Counted from the stretch's first letter, positions 40,182-49,201 are shown. The stretch: DNA of 64,000 nt from Bacillota bacterium (GCA_023460035.1 JAEWRN010000023.1:1-64000); one strand, 5' to 3'. A program made the numbers and translations. The notes: generated by a model from the letters alone, not told the origin.

Positions 40182-40595
40182 TTGCTGTTTGAGTCTCAAA
40201 ACCAGATAGACTTGCGCGAGCGCAGCCCGTTGGAGCTTGCTTTCGTCGGTGACGGCGTGTATGAACTGCTGGTGCGCGCGCGTGAAGTGGAACGCACCCG
40301 CATGAAGCCCAACCGGCTGCATAGCGGTGCGGTCAAATTCGTCAGCGCAAAGGGCCAGTTTGAGGCATTGCGTTTTATTGAACCGCTGTTGACTGAAGAA
40401 GAGTACGACATGGTGCGCCGCGGGCACAATGCAAGCAAGGCCAGTGTGGCCAAAAATGCTTCGCCGGAAGAATATCGTGCCTCTACCGGGTTTGAGTGCC
40501 TGCTTGGTTACCTGTACCTCAGCCGGCGCACCGCGCGCATCGAAGAGTTGTTTGACGCCATTTGGGTGCAGTTTTCATCACAATGGGCAATTTAA
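40182..40595 (+). CDS. mrnC: Mini-ribonuclease III
   Basis: 137 residues, TTG at 40182 behind AAGGAGGAA; an ATG four bases earlier is out of frame. It is an RNase III catalytic domain without the double-stranded RNA-binding domain: ELAFVGDGVYELLVR with the catalytic Asp, and RASTGFECLLGYLYL with the catalytic Glu. Mini-III trims 23S rRNA precursor ends together with L3. It lies near obg and before an rRNA methyltransferase, a ribosome-maturation cluster. Confidence 0.92.
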   Translation: MLFESQNQIDLRERSPLELAFVGDGVYELLVRAREVERTRMKPNRLHSGAVKFVSAKGQFEALRFIEPLLTEEEYDMVRRGHNASKASVAKNASPEEYRASTGFECLLGYLYLSRRTARIEELFDAIWVQFSSQWAI

Positions 40596-40659
40596 AACAA
40601 TTTTTACCTGCTGGCTGTAAGGCTGGCAGACTTCGATTCGTTATAAAGAGGTGAAGGCA

Positions 40660-42030
40660 ATGCAGGCAGACGCACTTTTGATTGACCGTTGCAACGCACT
40701 GCTGCCCGGCGGGTATGCGGCGTATTTTCCCCAAACGGCATTGCCGCGGCGCGGGGTAACGGTCAATACATTGCGCGCCACCCCACAGCAGTTTGCAGCC
40801 AAAGCCCCGTTTGCGGTGCAGCAAAGCCCGTTTTGTGCCGCCGGTTTTATACTGCCGCAGGCCGAAACAGGCCTTGGCCGCCACCCTTACCACCACGCGG
40901 GCGTTTATTACGCGCAAGAGCCCTCTGCCAGCGCGGCGGCACCGCTTCTAGGCGTGCAGCCGGGTGAGCGCGTGCTGGACCTTTGCGCGGCACCGGGCGG
41001 CAAAACTGCGCAGCTTGCGGCAGCGCTTGGCGGCACAGGGGTTTTGTACGCCAATGAGTTTGTGGCAAAACGCGCGGCGGTGCTGCTGTCGAATGTCGAG
41101 CGCATGGGCGCGCCGAATGTGGTTGTGCTCAATGAAACGGCTGAACATTTGGGGCAGGCTTTTTGCGGTTTTTTTGACCGCATTCTGGTCGATGCGCCCT
41201 GCAGCGGCGAGGGGATGTTTGACAAAGAACCCGCCGCCCTTGCCCAGCACAGCGAACAGCTGATTGAGCAGTGCGCCGCCCTGCAGCGGCAGCTGCTGGC
41301 CGCGATTGCCCCGGCGCTGCGCCCCGGCGGTACGCTGCTGTATTCTACCTGTACCTTTGCGCCGCAGGAGGACGAGGGCACGGTGGGGGCGTTTTTGCGC
41401 ACTCACCCGGATTTTGCGCTGGAGGACCTTTCTGGCGCCGGTTTTGGCTGTGCAGGCCATGAAAGCTGCTGTACCGAGGGCCCGGTGGAAGTTCAAAAAC
41501 TGCGCCGCATTTACCCGGTACATGGCGGTGCGGGGCATTTTATGGCCCGCTTTCGCAAAGAAGGGCAGGCGGCAGGCGTACAGCCCGCTGCACAGCCCGC
41601 AAAAAAAACAGTGCCCGCACCGGCACAAAGCTTTTTAACACAGCAGTTTGGGCCGTTGGCACAGTGCGCATTCGCGCTGGAGCAAGGGCGCATTGTTTTG
41701 CTGCCGGATGGCGCGTTTTTGCCCCGCCAGCTGCATATTTTGCGTGCCGGGGTGCTGGCGGGTGAAGTAGTGGCGTCCGGCAGGGGAGAGGCCCGGTTTG
41801 AGCCGCACCACCATTTGTATATGGCGTTTGGCCCCAAGGCCGCCAAAACAGTGCGGCTGCCCGCGGGGGATGAGCGCGCCGAAGCATGGCTGCGTGGCGA
41901 AGAGATTGCCGCTGAAACACAGGACGGGTATGCCGCCGTGCTGTACGACGGTTACCCGCTGGGGTTTGGCAAGGCCAGCGGCGGGCGGGTAAAAAATCAC
42001 TACCCCAAAGGGTTGCGAAATTTGAAATAA
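40660..42030 (+). CDS. RsmF/NOL1-NOP2-Sun family rRNA m5C methyltransferase
   Basis: 456 residues from ATG at 40660 (AGAGGTG upstream). The SAM-binding motif is LDLCAAPGGKTAQLA, with catalytic cysteines in VDAPCSGEGMFDKEP and YSTCTFAPQEDEG. The C-terminal 120 residues (RIVLLPDGAF, KASGGRVKNHYPKGLR) are the extra domain found in the RsmF group. It methylates cytosine-5 in 16S rRNA. The specific target base is inferred from the subgroup only. Confidence 0.92.
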   Translation: MQADALLIDRCNALLPGGYAAYFPQTALPRRGVTVNTLRATPQQFAAKAPFAVQQSPFCAAGFILPQAETGLGRHPYHHAGVYYAQEPSASAAAPLLGVQPGERVLDLCAAPGGKTAQLAAALGGTGVLYANEFVAKRAAVLLSNVERMGAPNVVVLNETAEHLGQAFCGFFDRILVDAPCSGEGMFDKEPAALAQHSEQLIEQCAALQRQLLAAIAPALRPGGTLLYSTCTFAPQEDEGTVGAFLRTHPDFALEDLSGAGFGCAGHESCCTEGPVEVQKLRRIYPVHGGAGHFMARFRKEGQAAGVQPAAQPAKKTVPAPAQSFLTQQFGPLAQCAFALEQGRIVLLPDGAFLPRQLHILRAGVLAGEVVASGRGEARFEPHHHLYMAFGPKAAKTVRLPAGDERAEAWLRGEEIAAETQDGYAAVLYDGYPLGFGKASGGRVKNHYPKGLRNLK

Positions 42031-42050
42031 TTTGTGTGATATGGTAAACT
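42022..42050 (+). promoter_or_regulatory. promoter of yebC
   Basis: TTGAAA (42022-42027), 17 bases, TAAACT (42045-42050); the -35 overlaps the end of the preceding gene. A hairpin (AATAGTGG/CCACTGTT, ~42062-42086) follows in the leader. Confidence 0.55.
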
Positions 42051-42164
42051 AATAAAGTTACAATAGTGGGAAACGACCACTGTTTTATTGTTTTTCAAGC
42101 TGCTTTGTGCGGCTGAATCTGCCTGTCCCGCCGGGTGCGGGCGGGGCGTATACGGAGGAAGATT

Positions 42165-42905
42165 ATGTCAGGTCATTCAAAGTGGAACAATATCAAGCGC
42201 AAGAAAGAAAAAACAGATGGTGCCAAGGCCGCAATTTTTACCAAAATGGCGCGTGAAATTGCAATGGCAGTGCGTGAGGGCGGCGGTGCCGACCCCGCAA
42301 GCAACGGCAAGTTGCGTGACGTTGTGGCCAAAGCAAAAGCCAACAATGTGCCGAACGACAACATCAACCGCGCCATCAAAAAGGCAAGCGATGATGACAA
42401 GGCAAACTACGAAGTTGTGATGTACGAGGGTTATGGCCCGTCGGGCGTTGCCGTGATGGTCGAAACTTTGACCGACAACCGCAACCGCACGGCTTCCAGT
42501 GTACGCCACGCATTTGACAAATATGGTGCCAGCCTTGGCACAAGCGGCTGTGTGTCGTTTCTGTTTTCCAAAAAAGGCGTGTTGATCATTGAGGCCGAGG
42601 GGCACGACGAGGACACCGTGATGGAAGACTGCTTTGAAGTGGGCGCCGAGGATTTTGAGGTTGGCGAGGATTACATGCAGATCACGACCGACCCCAACAC
42701 GCTGCACGACGTGCGTGAGGCGCTGGAGAAAAAGGGATACAGCTTTATTTCTGCCGATGTGCAGTACCTGCCCGCGACAACGGTAAAGCTTTCAGCGGCA
42801 GAGGATCTGAAGAAGATGGGCCAGCTGCTGGATGTGCTGGACGAAGACGAGGATGTACAGAACTTCTGGCACAACCTTGAGAACGAAGAGGACCTTGACC
42901 GCTAA
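42165..42905 (+). CDS. yebC: YebC/PmpR-family protein
   Basis: 246 residues from ATG at 42165 with GGAGGAAG upstream. MSGHSKWNNIKRKKEKTDGAKA is the family start; GYGPSGVAVMVETLTDNRNRT and TSGCVSFLFSKKG lie in the middle domains. YebC-type proteins bind DNA as regulators, and recent work also ties them to relief of ribosome stalling. Monocistronic between the rRNA methyltransferase and the pseudokinase. Confidence 0.96.
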   Translation: MSGHSKWNNIKRKKEKTDGAKAAIFTKMAREIAMAVREGGGADPASNGKLRDVVAKAKANNVPNDNINRAIKKASDDDKANYEVVMYEGYGPSGVAVMVETLTDNRNRTASSVRHAFDKYGASLGTSGCVSFLFSKKGVLIIEAEGHDEDTVMEDCFEVGAEDFEVGEDYMQITTDPNTLHDVREALEKKGYSFISADVQYLPATTVKLSAAEDLKKMGQLLDVLDEDEDVQNFWHNLENEEDLDR

Positions 42906-42958
42906 ACTAATACGGCGGGACACAGCGAGCCTGTTGATACAGAAAGGGCTGAAACGTT

Positions 42959-44614
42959 ATGAGCTACGAAAAAATTTGTACAGCCTGTCATAAAAAGTTT
43001 TCGGCGAACGACACCGTTTGCCCGTTTTGCGACACCGGCTGCCCGAATGCAAACCCCGGCGGCACACTGCCCGAAGGCGTGCTGCTTGCCGAAAAATACA
43101 TCATTGGCCGTGTGACCGAAGTGGATGGCGAGGGCATTACCTACGAAGCGGTAGAAAACGAAAGCGGCCTGCCGGTAGTGATCAAAGAATATCTGCCGGT
43201 AACTCTTTGTGCCCGGCGGGATGAAAACGGCGCCGTTGTAGTGAAGGCCGGCAGTGAAGTGCCATACAAAACAACGATGGTCGACTTTGTGGACCTGTAT
43301 AAAAGCCTGATGCAGCTTGGCACCCGCCCGGGGCTTTCTGCGATAAAAGGGCTGCTGAAAGAAAATAATACCGTGTATGCGGTGCTGGGGTATGCCAAAA
43401 GCATTACCCTGACGGACTGGTTGAACCGCCAGACCGACCTGCTGACTTACGAGCGCTGCATTGTGCTGCTGGAGCCGGTATTGGATGGCCTTGCCGCAAT
43501 GCACGCCGCAGGGCTGATTCACCGTGGGGTCAGCCCCGATAATATCCGCGTCACGCCGGATGGCCGCACCTTTTTGGCCGGGTATGCCACACTGGCGTTG
43601 CGCAGCCTGAATTCAGAGCTGAAGCCGAGCCTCTGCGAGGGGTATTCGGCGCCGGAGCAATATTCCGTCAGCGAATTTCAGGGCCCGTACACCGATGTTT
43701 ATTCGGTGGCCGCAGTGCTGTACAAAATGCTGGCTGGTACCGCGCCGGTTGCGGCCGGGGGCAGGGGCGAAGGCTGCCCGACCCTCAAACAAATCGGCTC
43801 AGAGGTTTCAGCGCAGGTTTCCCGCGCCGTAGACCACGCGATGTGGGGCAATACCGCCCGGCGCACCCAAACAATTGCCGCCTTGCGCGAAGAGCTTTCG
43901 GGCGGGGACAAAAACGGGGTCGACGCCACCCGTGTTGTGCCCGCTGTTTCGGGCCAAGGGGGTAAGTTTAACAGCCGCCAGGCATTGATAGTTGGCGGGG
44001 GTGTCGTCGCCCTGCTGCTGGTGGTACTGCTTATCTGGCTGATGATTCGCGGCATGGTGCCTAAAGCGCCCACATCCTCGACCAGCCTGCCCCAAAGCAG
44101 CAGCGTTGTGGCGACGCCCAGCCCCACCCCGGGGCCGACCGTTGAACCGACGGTAAAGGTGCCAAGCTTTGTCGGGCAGCTTTATACCGATATTCAGGCG
44201 AACACCGAATACCAAAAGAACTTTATTTTCAATGTCACTGAAGAATATTCGGACAATGTGGACAAGGGTAAGGTCATCAGCCAGACCCCGGTGGCAGATG
44301 CCGACCGCGCCGCCGACCACCGTGTGGACCTTGTCGTCAGCAAGGGCAGAAAGTCGATTACCGTCCCGGATTTCCGCAATTACACACGCGGTGATGTGGT
44401 CACGATTTTGACCGGCGCAGGCATTAAGGCGGAGAATATTCGGTTTGCCGAGATTCAAAATGACGGCACAATGTCGCCGGGCCTTTCGGTGAAAGCAGAC
44501 CGTGAGGTTGGCTCTGAAATGAACCCGGAGCTGGATACGATCACTGTTTATATGGCAGGGCCGATTCCAACCCCGACCCCGACCCCAATTAATATTTCGG
44601 TTTCGGGCGGTTAA
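42959..44614 (+). CDS. zinc-ribbon / pseudokinase / PASTA membrane protein
   Basis: 551 residues. A four-Cys zinc ribbon (CTACHKKF, VCPFCDTGCP) starts the protein. A PknB-like kinase fold follows (~38-300). VVIKEY keeps the ATP-binding Lys, but the catalytic loop reads HRGVSPDN, so HRD's Asp is Gly, and the metal-binding DFG is replaced by LAGYA: both catalytic acids are gone, so it is almost surely a pseudokinase. A membrane helix (~345-367) leads to a Ser/Thr/Pro spacer and two PASTA domains (VPSFVGQLYTD..., VPDFRNYTRGD...), ending in PTPTPTP. PASTA domains sense muropeptides or lipid II. Likely a signalling scaffold at the wall. Confidence 0.88.
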   Translation: MSYEKICTACHKKFSANDTVCPFCDTGCPNANPGGTLPEGVLLAEKYIIGRVTEVDGEGITYEAVENESGLPVVIKEYLPVTLCARRDENGAVVVKAGSEVPYKTTMVDFVDLYKSLMQLGTRPGLSAIKGLLKENNTVYAVLGYAKSITLTDWLNRQTDLLTYERCIVLLEPVLDGLAAMHAAGLIHRGVSPDNIRVTPDGRTFLAGYATLALRSLNSELKPSLCEGYSAPEQYSVSEFQGPYTDVYSVAAVLYKMLAGTAPVAAGGRGEGCPTLKQIGSEVSAQVSRAVDHAMWGNTARRTQTIAALREELSGGDKNGVDATRVVPAVSGQGGKFNSRQALIVGGGVVALLLVVLLIWLMIRGMVPKAPTSSTSLPQSSSVVATPSPTPGPTVEPTVKVPSFVGQLYTDIQANTEYQKNFIFNVTEEYSDNVDKGKVISQTPVADADRAADHRVDLVVSKGRKSITVPDFRNYTRGDVVTILTGAGIKAENIRFAEIQNDGTMSPGLSVKADREVGSEMNPELDTITVYMAGPIPTPTPTPINISVSGG

Positions 44615-44624
44615 GCGTAACTTT

Positions 44625-44660
44625 AAAAAGCCACAGCATTTTTTGCTGTGGCTTTTTGTT
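44625..44660. terminator. bidirectional terminator after the pseudokinase gene
   Basis: AAAAAGCCACAGCA pairs with TGCTGTGGCTTTTT. Confidence 0.88.
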
Positions 44661-44795
44661 TTGCAAAATACCGGCAGTAACTGCGCAAAAAAAAACGAAG
44701 CAACGGGGGGCAAAAAAATCCGGCACCGTTAATACGGTACCGGCGCGGGCATAAAAAATACCGGCCTGCCTTGCGGCGGGGCCGGTGTTGTTTGT

Positions 44796-45059
44796 TTAGT
44801 CGCTGACGAAGGGCAGCAGTGCAAGGTGACGCGCACGCTTGATAGCGATGGTCAGCTCGCGCTGGTGCTTCGCGCAGGTGCCGGTTACACGGCGGGGGAT
44901 GATTTTCGAACGCTCAGAAATATATTTGCGCAGTTTCACAACATCCTTATAATCGATGTGCTCAACGCGGTCAACGCAAAAGCTGCAAACCTTCTTGCGG
45001 CCCCTTCTCTGGGGGCGGCCGCCTCTTTCGCCTCGTTCGGGTCTTTCGGTTCTTTCCAA
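44796..45059 (-). CDS. rpsR: 30S ribosomal protein S18
   Basis: 87 residues. TTG at 45059 has AAGGAGGT 8 bases upstream; a farther TTG at 45080 would place that site inside the gene. The N-terminus is a charged Arg/Glu/Gly tail (ERTERPERGERGGRPQRRG). The core carries zinc ligands CSFC, then C...H (GTCAKHQREL), so it is the C+ type, and KRARHLALLPF is diagnostic. Last gene of rpsF-ssb-rpsR. Confidence 0.96.
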   Translation of the reverse strand: MERTERPERGERGGRPQRRGRKKVCSFCVDRVEHIDYKDVVKLRKYISERSKIIPRRVTGTCAKHQRELTIAIKRARHLALLPFVSD

Positions 45060-45086
45060 AGTGCTTACCTCCTTATTCAAATAAGA

Positions 45087-45545
45087 TCAAAACGGCAAAT
45101 CCTCGTTGTCATCAACTACCGCAAAATCATCGGGTGCACCCTGCGAAAAGGCGGGGCCTGCACTCGCCGGTGAGCCTGCGTAGTCGGGCGTAGAGTAAGT
45201 ACTGTGCTGACCGCTTCCGCCAGAACCTTTGGAGTCTGCAAAATACACATTGTCCGCCAAAATTTCAACAGCTTTGCGCTTGTTGCCCTGCTTATCTTCA
45301 TAAGTGCGGGTCTGCAGGCTGCCCTGCAGGGCCATCATCTGGCCTTTTTTGAAATATTTGGTAATAAACTCTGCTGTGGTACGCCAGGCGACGATGTCAA
45401 TGAAATCGGTCTGCCGCTCACCGCCCTGTTTCACATAGCTGCGGTTGACTGCAAGAGTAAAAGTTGTAATCGAAACGCCATTCGGGGTCTTGCGAAGCTC
45501 GGGGTCTGCGGTCAGACGACCGAGTAAAGCTACAACGTTCAGCAT
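45087..45545 (-). CDS. ssb: single-stranded DNA-binding protein
   Basis: 152 residues, ATG at 45545 with GGAGGG upstream. The OB fold begins MLNVVALLGRLTADPELR, with KGQMMALQGSLQTRTYEDKQG, and ends in the acidic tip DDNEDLPF that binds partner proteins. A Gly/Ser/Ala linker (~110-140) is ordinary for Firmicutes. Sits between rpsF and rpsR as usual. Confidence 0.97.
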   Translation of the reverse strand: MLNVVALLGRLTADPELRKTPNGVSITTFTLAVNRSYVKQGGERQTDFIDIVAWRTTAEFITKYFKKGQMMALQGSLQTRTYEDKQGNKRKAVEILADNVYFADSKGSGGSGQHSTYSTPDYAGSPASAGPAFSQGAPDDFAVVDDNEDLPF

Positions 45546-45558
45546 CTTTTTCCCTCCC

Positions 45559-45843
45559 TTATTCGCCCTGTGCGATAATCAGAGTCCGCAGAATACCATC
45601 GGTGATCTTGTACACACGATCCAGTTCTGCGGGGAAATCGACTTCACTGCTGAAGTTGATCAGCACATAGTAGCCGTCGGTTTCATCGTTGATGGGGTAG
45701 GCCAGCTTGCGCTTGCCCCACTCGTCAACAGATTCGACCGTACCGTTTTTCTCGATCAGACCTTTGAACTTCTCAACGAGAGCCGCCGTCTCCTCCTCGG
45801 TAATCGCGGTGGAGAGAACCATTACAGTTTCGTACTTCTTCAA
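45559..45843 (-). CDS. rpsF: 30S ribosomal protein S6
   Basis: 94 residues from TTG at 45843, placed by the AAAAGGAGG site 8 bases upstream; a longer frame from 45897 would include the ribosome site. KKYETVMVLSTAITEEE and VDEWGKRKLAYPINDETDGYYVLINF are diagnostic. First gene of the operon. Confidence 0.96.
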   Translation of the reverse strand: MKKYETVMVLSTAITEEETAALVEKFKGLIEKNGTVESVDEWGKRKLAYPINDETDGYYVLINFSSEVDFPAELDRVYKITDGILRTLIIAQGE

Positions 45844-45920
45844 TTCTGTACACCTCCTTTTGGACATATGGCCCCCTTGCAGGGGCAAGGATTGCATACG
45901 CGAAATTCGCGCAGCACTTC

Positions 45921-45950
45921 ATTATACCCCGCAGGGGGGAATAAAGTCAA
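45921..45950 (-). promoter_or_regulatory. promoter of rpsF-ssb-rpsR
   Basis: On the minus strand TTGACT (45950-45945), 18 bases, TATAAT (45926-45921). The ~70-base leader that follows has two small hairpins (CGCGAAATTCGCG-like and CCTTGCCCCTGCAAGG), a place where an S6:S18-binding leader would sit; I could not confirm that motif. Confidence 0.8.
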
Positions 45951-45982
45951 TAAAATCAAGTAAAAAACCGCAAAAAGCAGGG

Positions 45983-46852
45983 TCACAGCGTTTTTGCAAT
46001 CTCTTTCAGGTAGGCCGTAAATTCGGTGCCAATCTGCGGGTGGTGCAGTGCGGTTTCTACCTGTGCCTGCATGACACCCAGCTTCGAGCCCATGTCGTAG
46101 CGTTTGCCGGTAAAATCAACACCGGTCATACCGCCCGCACGCGCAATCATAGCCATGGCATCGGTCAGCTGAATTTCACCGCCGGCACCCGGCAGTGTGT
46201 TTTCAAGAAGGTCGTAAATTTGCGGTGTCAGCAGGCAGCGGCCTAAAATAGAAAACAGGCTAAATTCCTGCCCGGGGGCCGGTTTTTCAATCATGTCGGT
46301 GATATTGTACAGGTTGTCCTGCAAATGGGCGACCTTCATTGAAGAGTACTTGACAATCTGCGCGGGGGTCACTTCTTTAATGCCGACACAGGGCTTGCCA
46401 TAGGTTTCGTATGCGCGAATCAACTGCGCCGCCACCGGGTCTTTGCCCATAATCACGTCGTCGCCATACAGCACGACAAAGGGCTCGTCGCCGGTAAAGC
46501 AACGGGCTTTGCTGATGGCATGGCCAAGGCCTTTGGTTTCGCGCTGGCGGATATAGCTGATATTCGCCAGGTTTGCGATTTCAATGCACTCGCTGAGCAT
46601 TTCATCCTTGTGCGCGTGGGCAAGGTTTGCTTCCAGCTCGGGGCTGCGGTCGAAGTGGTCTTCAATAATTTCCTTGTTGCGGCCGGTGATGATCAAAATA
46701 TCCTCAATACCGGCGGCAACGGCTTCTTCTACAATATACTGGATAGCGGGCTTATCGACAATGGGCAACATTTCTTTCGGCATGGCCTTCGTGGCGGGCA
46801 GTACCCGCGTACCCAGCCCTGCGGCGGGGATAACGGCCTTTCTGACTTTCAT
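45983..46852 (-). CDS. galU: UTP-glucose-1-phosphate uridylyltransferase
   Basis: 289 residues, ATG at 46852 with AAGGAGA upstream. VRKAVIPAAGLGTRVLPATKAMPKEM is the nucleotidyltransferase signature, and ETKGLGHAISKA and VVLYGDDVIMGKDP the sugar-nucleotide site. It makes UDP-glucose for glycolipid, teichoic and capsule precursors and for the Leloir pathway, to which the galT gene at 49,285 also belongs. Monocistronic. Confidence 0.96.
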   Translation of the reverse strand: MKVRKAVIPAAGLGTRVLPATKAMPKEMLPIVDKPAIQYIVEEAVAAGIEDILIITGRNKEIIEDHFDRSPELEANLAHAHKDEMLSECIEIANLANISYIRQRETKGLGHAISKARCFTGDEPFVVLYGDDVIMGKDPVAAQLIRAYETYGKPCVGIKEVTPAQIVKYSSMKVAHLQDNLYNITDMIEKPAPGQEFSLFSILGRCLLTPQIYDLLENTLPGAGGEIQLTDAMAMIARAGGMTGVDFTGKRYDMGSKLGVMQAQVETALHHPQIGTEFTAYLKEIAKTL

Positions 46853-46922
46853 GCAAAATCTCCTTTATGCATTAATTACGGGGCAAACCCCGCAAATTAA
46901 AACGAGCTGTTACGACAAAAAA

Positions 46923-47825
46923 TTACATAGTGCCGCCCATGAAAGTCATGGCAACAAAGTTGAGCAGATAAAATAAAATAAAAACAGCAAGCGCAATGTG
47001 GCTGTAACCGCCTTTTTTGCGAAGCAGGGTGCGGTAATCGCCCTCATCTGCCGCAAGCTGCCGCAATTTGCGAATGCGTTTTGCACAGGTGCGCCGGTAA
47101 AACCATGCGCCAAACATGCCCCAAAGCACAATTTGCAATATGCCCAGCACCAGAGAGCAGGCCAGTGCGATAGAGCTGAGGGAAGTGAGGCTGATGGGGA
47201 GAAAAATCAACAAGCCTGCCTGCTTGAGTATCAATAATTTGGCGGGAATATTCAATACCGCTTCAAAAAAAAGTGCAAGCACCCCTTGCAGCCACATCTT
47301 GCGGTAAAAGAAATAAACATAGGGAAACAGGGCCGCGCTGAAAACAAACCCGTTTTTTTGGCCGGTGGCGTCCATCCGTTTAAACTGGTAGATATAATAC
47401 GGCGCGCTGGGGCCAATAAATGTCGCCCAGTCTTTAATGGGAATGCCGTCAATTTCACCGTTCAGGTCGTTTTCTTCGGTGCCGGCATACAGAGAGGCAA
47501 ACTGCTCAAACCCGTCCGGCAAAAAGTTTTTGGGCTCGGTGTGCGGTGTGGGCGCCTCGCGCAGCGAGGCACCGCAATGCTCACAAAAAGTTTGGTCGTC
47601 CGCATAAGGCGACCCACAATTCGGGCATTTTTTTAAAACGGGTGCGCTGGCGGGGCGTTTCCATTCAAAGCCGGGGCCGTGCATCTCTTCAAACACACAG
47701 GCACCCTGCAATTCATAACAGGCACGGTGGTAAGGGGCACCACAGTCCGGGCACACCACAATATCATCCCCGGGTGCGAACGGCTTTTTACAAATAGGGC
47801 AGTTGCAACCCTCATAATGATGCAT
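46923..47825 (-). CDS. RING/zinc-ribbon membrane protein (DUF2628-like)
   Basis: 300 residues, ATG at 47825 with GGAGG upstream. Residues 1-45 have a prokaryotic RING-like set of ligands (CNCPICKKPF, CPDCGAPYHRACY), then a zinc ribbon (CPNCGSPYADDQTFCEHCG, ~66-84). A linker leads to the membrane part (FVFSAALFPYVYFFYRKMWLQG, about four helices), which resembles DUF2628, and a basic segment (CAKRIRKLRQL). Metal-binding heads fused to membrane parts are common in Clostridia without known function. Divergent from prfB. Confidence 0.78.
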   Translation of the reverse strand: MHHYEGCNCPICKKPFAPGDDIVVCPDCGAPYHRACYELQGACVFEEMHGPGFEWKRPASAPVLKKCPNCGSPYADDQTFCEHCGASLREAPTPHTEPKNFLPDGFEQFASLYAGTEENDLNGEIDGIPIKDWATFIGPSAPYYIYQFKRMDATGQKNGFVFSAALFPYVYFFYRKMWLQGVLALFFEAVLNIPAKLLILKQAGLLIFLPISLTSLSSIALACSLVLGILQIVLWGMFGAWFYRRTCAKRIRKLRQLAADEGDYRTLLRKKGGYSHIALAVFILFYLLNFVAMTFMGGTM

Positions 47826-47873
47826 AAAGAACCTCCATAAAATAAGCGGTACTGGATAAATTCAATAGAAATT

Positions 47874-47902
47874 ATTATACTGCAATACCGTGTAAAATGC
47901 AA
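47874..47902 (-). promoter_or_regulatory. promoter of the RING/zinc-ribbon gene
   Basis: On the minus strand TTGCAT (47902-47897), 17 bases, TATAAT (47879-47874). Confidence 0.75.
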
Positions 47903-47925
47903 AGAAAATGAGACCTTTGTGCCCC

Positions 47926-47954
47926 TTTACAAGCAAGCGACAAGCCGATATAAT
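47926..47954 (+). promoter_or_regulatory. promoter of prfB
   Basis: TTTACA (47926-47931), 17 bases, TATAAT (47949-47954); about 95 bases upstream of the prfB start. Confidence 0.78.
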
Positions 47955-48049
47955 AAAATACTGGGAAGAAATGCACCGCAGTGCGCAGCATGGGCGGCGA
48001 AGCGGTGAAAGAATACTAACCGGTATAGTGCCGGGACCGGAGTGTACAA

Positions 48050-49162
48050 ATGATCATTTTAGACGAAATAAAACACGACCTCTCTCTGCTGGGGCCGGAG
48101 GTGGAGGACATGGGGGATGCGCTTGCAATCCCCGCAAACAGCCGCCGCTATGAAGAGCTGACCCAAAAAAGCTCGGAGCCCGGTTTTTTTGACGACGCTG
48201 AAAACAGCCGCCAGGTATTTGCCGAGATGAGCGGCATCAAGCAGAAGCTGGACAAGTATGAGGATTTGAAACGTCTGTTTTCAGATGCCGAGACCTTTGT
48301 GGAGCTGGCAGACGAGATGGAAGACCCCGAGCTGCTGCCGGAAGCACAGGAGCACGTAGAAAATGTGCAAAAAAAGCTGGAAGAATTGCGCCTGATTGCG
48401 CTGCTGTCCGGCGAATACGACAGCAAAAACGCGATTCTCACCTTCCACGCGGGGGCGGGCGGCACCGAGGCGCAGGACTGGGTGGAAATGCTGTACCGCA
48501 TGTACAACCGGTTTGCGACAAGCCACGGGTTTGAGGTAGAGGTGCTGGATTATCTGGACGGGGATGAAGCGGGTATTAAAAGTGCGTCCATTATGATTAA
48601 GGGCACCAATGCATATGGCTTTTTAAAAAGCGAAAACGGCGTGCACCGGTTGGTGCGTGTGTCCCCGTTTGATTCGTCGGGCCGCCGCCACACCAGCTTT
48701 GCTTCGCTGGAAGTGATGCCGGAAATCGACGACACCATTGAGGTGGATATTCGGCCGGAGGACATTAAGATGGAGGTGTACCGCGCTTCGGGTGCAGGCG
48801 GGCAGCACATCAACAAAACCTCTTCGGCCGTGCGTTTGATTCATATCCCCACCGGTATCGTGGTGGCCTGCCAAAACGAGCGCAGCCAGTTTCAAAACCG
48901 CGACATGGCCATGAAAATGCTGAAAAGCAAGCTGTTTCAGGTAAAAGAGCGCGAACACCTTGACCGCATTGACGACATTAAGGGCGAGCAGCTGCAAATT
49001 GCCTGGGGCAGCCAAATCCGCAGCTATGTCTTTATGCCGTACACGCTGGTCAAAGACCACCGCACCGGGTATGAAAACGGCAATGTCAATGCCGTGATGG
49101 ACGGTGACCTGGACGGTTTTATCAACGCTTATTTAAAGGCTGCCAGCAAGGGCGAGCTGTAA
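48050..49162 (+). CDS. prfB: peptide chain release factor 2, no programmed frameshift
   Basis: 370 residues in a single uninterrupted frame from ATG 48050. The stop-codon recognition tripeptide is SPF (RVSPFDSSGRRHTSF) and the catalytic GGQ lies in SGAGGQHINKT; both fit RF2, which reads UGA and UAA. In many bacteria the prfB mRNA has an in-frame UGA near codon 25 with a +1 shift site for autoregulation. Here the corresponding region (MGDALAIPANSRRYEEL) reads through without a stop, so that feedback is absent. Followed by terminator 49,202-49,237. Confidence 0.96.
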   Translation: MIILDEIKHDLSLLGPEVEDMGDALAIPANSRRYEELTQKSSEPGFFDDAENSRQVFAEMSGIKQKLDKYEDLKRLFSDAETFVELADEMEDPELLPEAQEHVENVQKKLEELRLIALLSGEYDSKNAILTFHAGAGGTEAQDWVEMLYRMYNRFATSHGFEVEVLDYLDGDEAGIKSASIMIKGTNAYGFLKSENGVHRLVRVSPFDSSGRRHTSFASLEVMPEIDDTIEVDIRPEDIKMEVYRASGAGGQHINKTSSAVRLIHIPTGIVVACQNERSQFQNRDMAMKMLKSKLFQVKEREHLDRIDDIKGEQLQIAWGSQIRSYVFMPYTLVKDHRTGYENGNVNAVMDGDLDGFINAYLKAASKGEL

Positions 49163-49201
49163 ACAGCAGGCCCTTTGCTGTATTTAGAGTATCAGTAAAA
49201 T

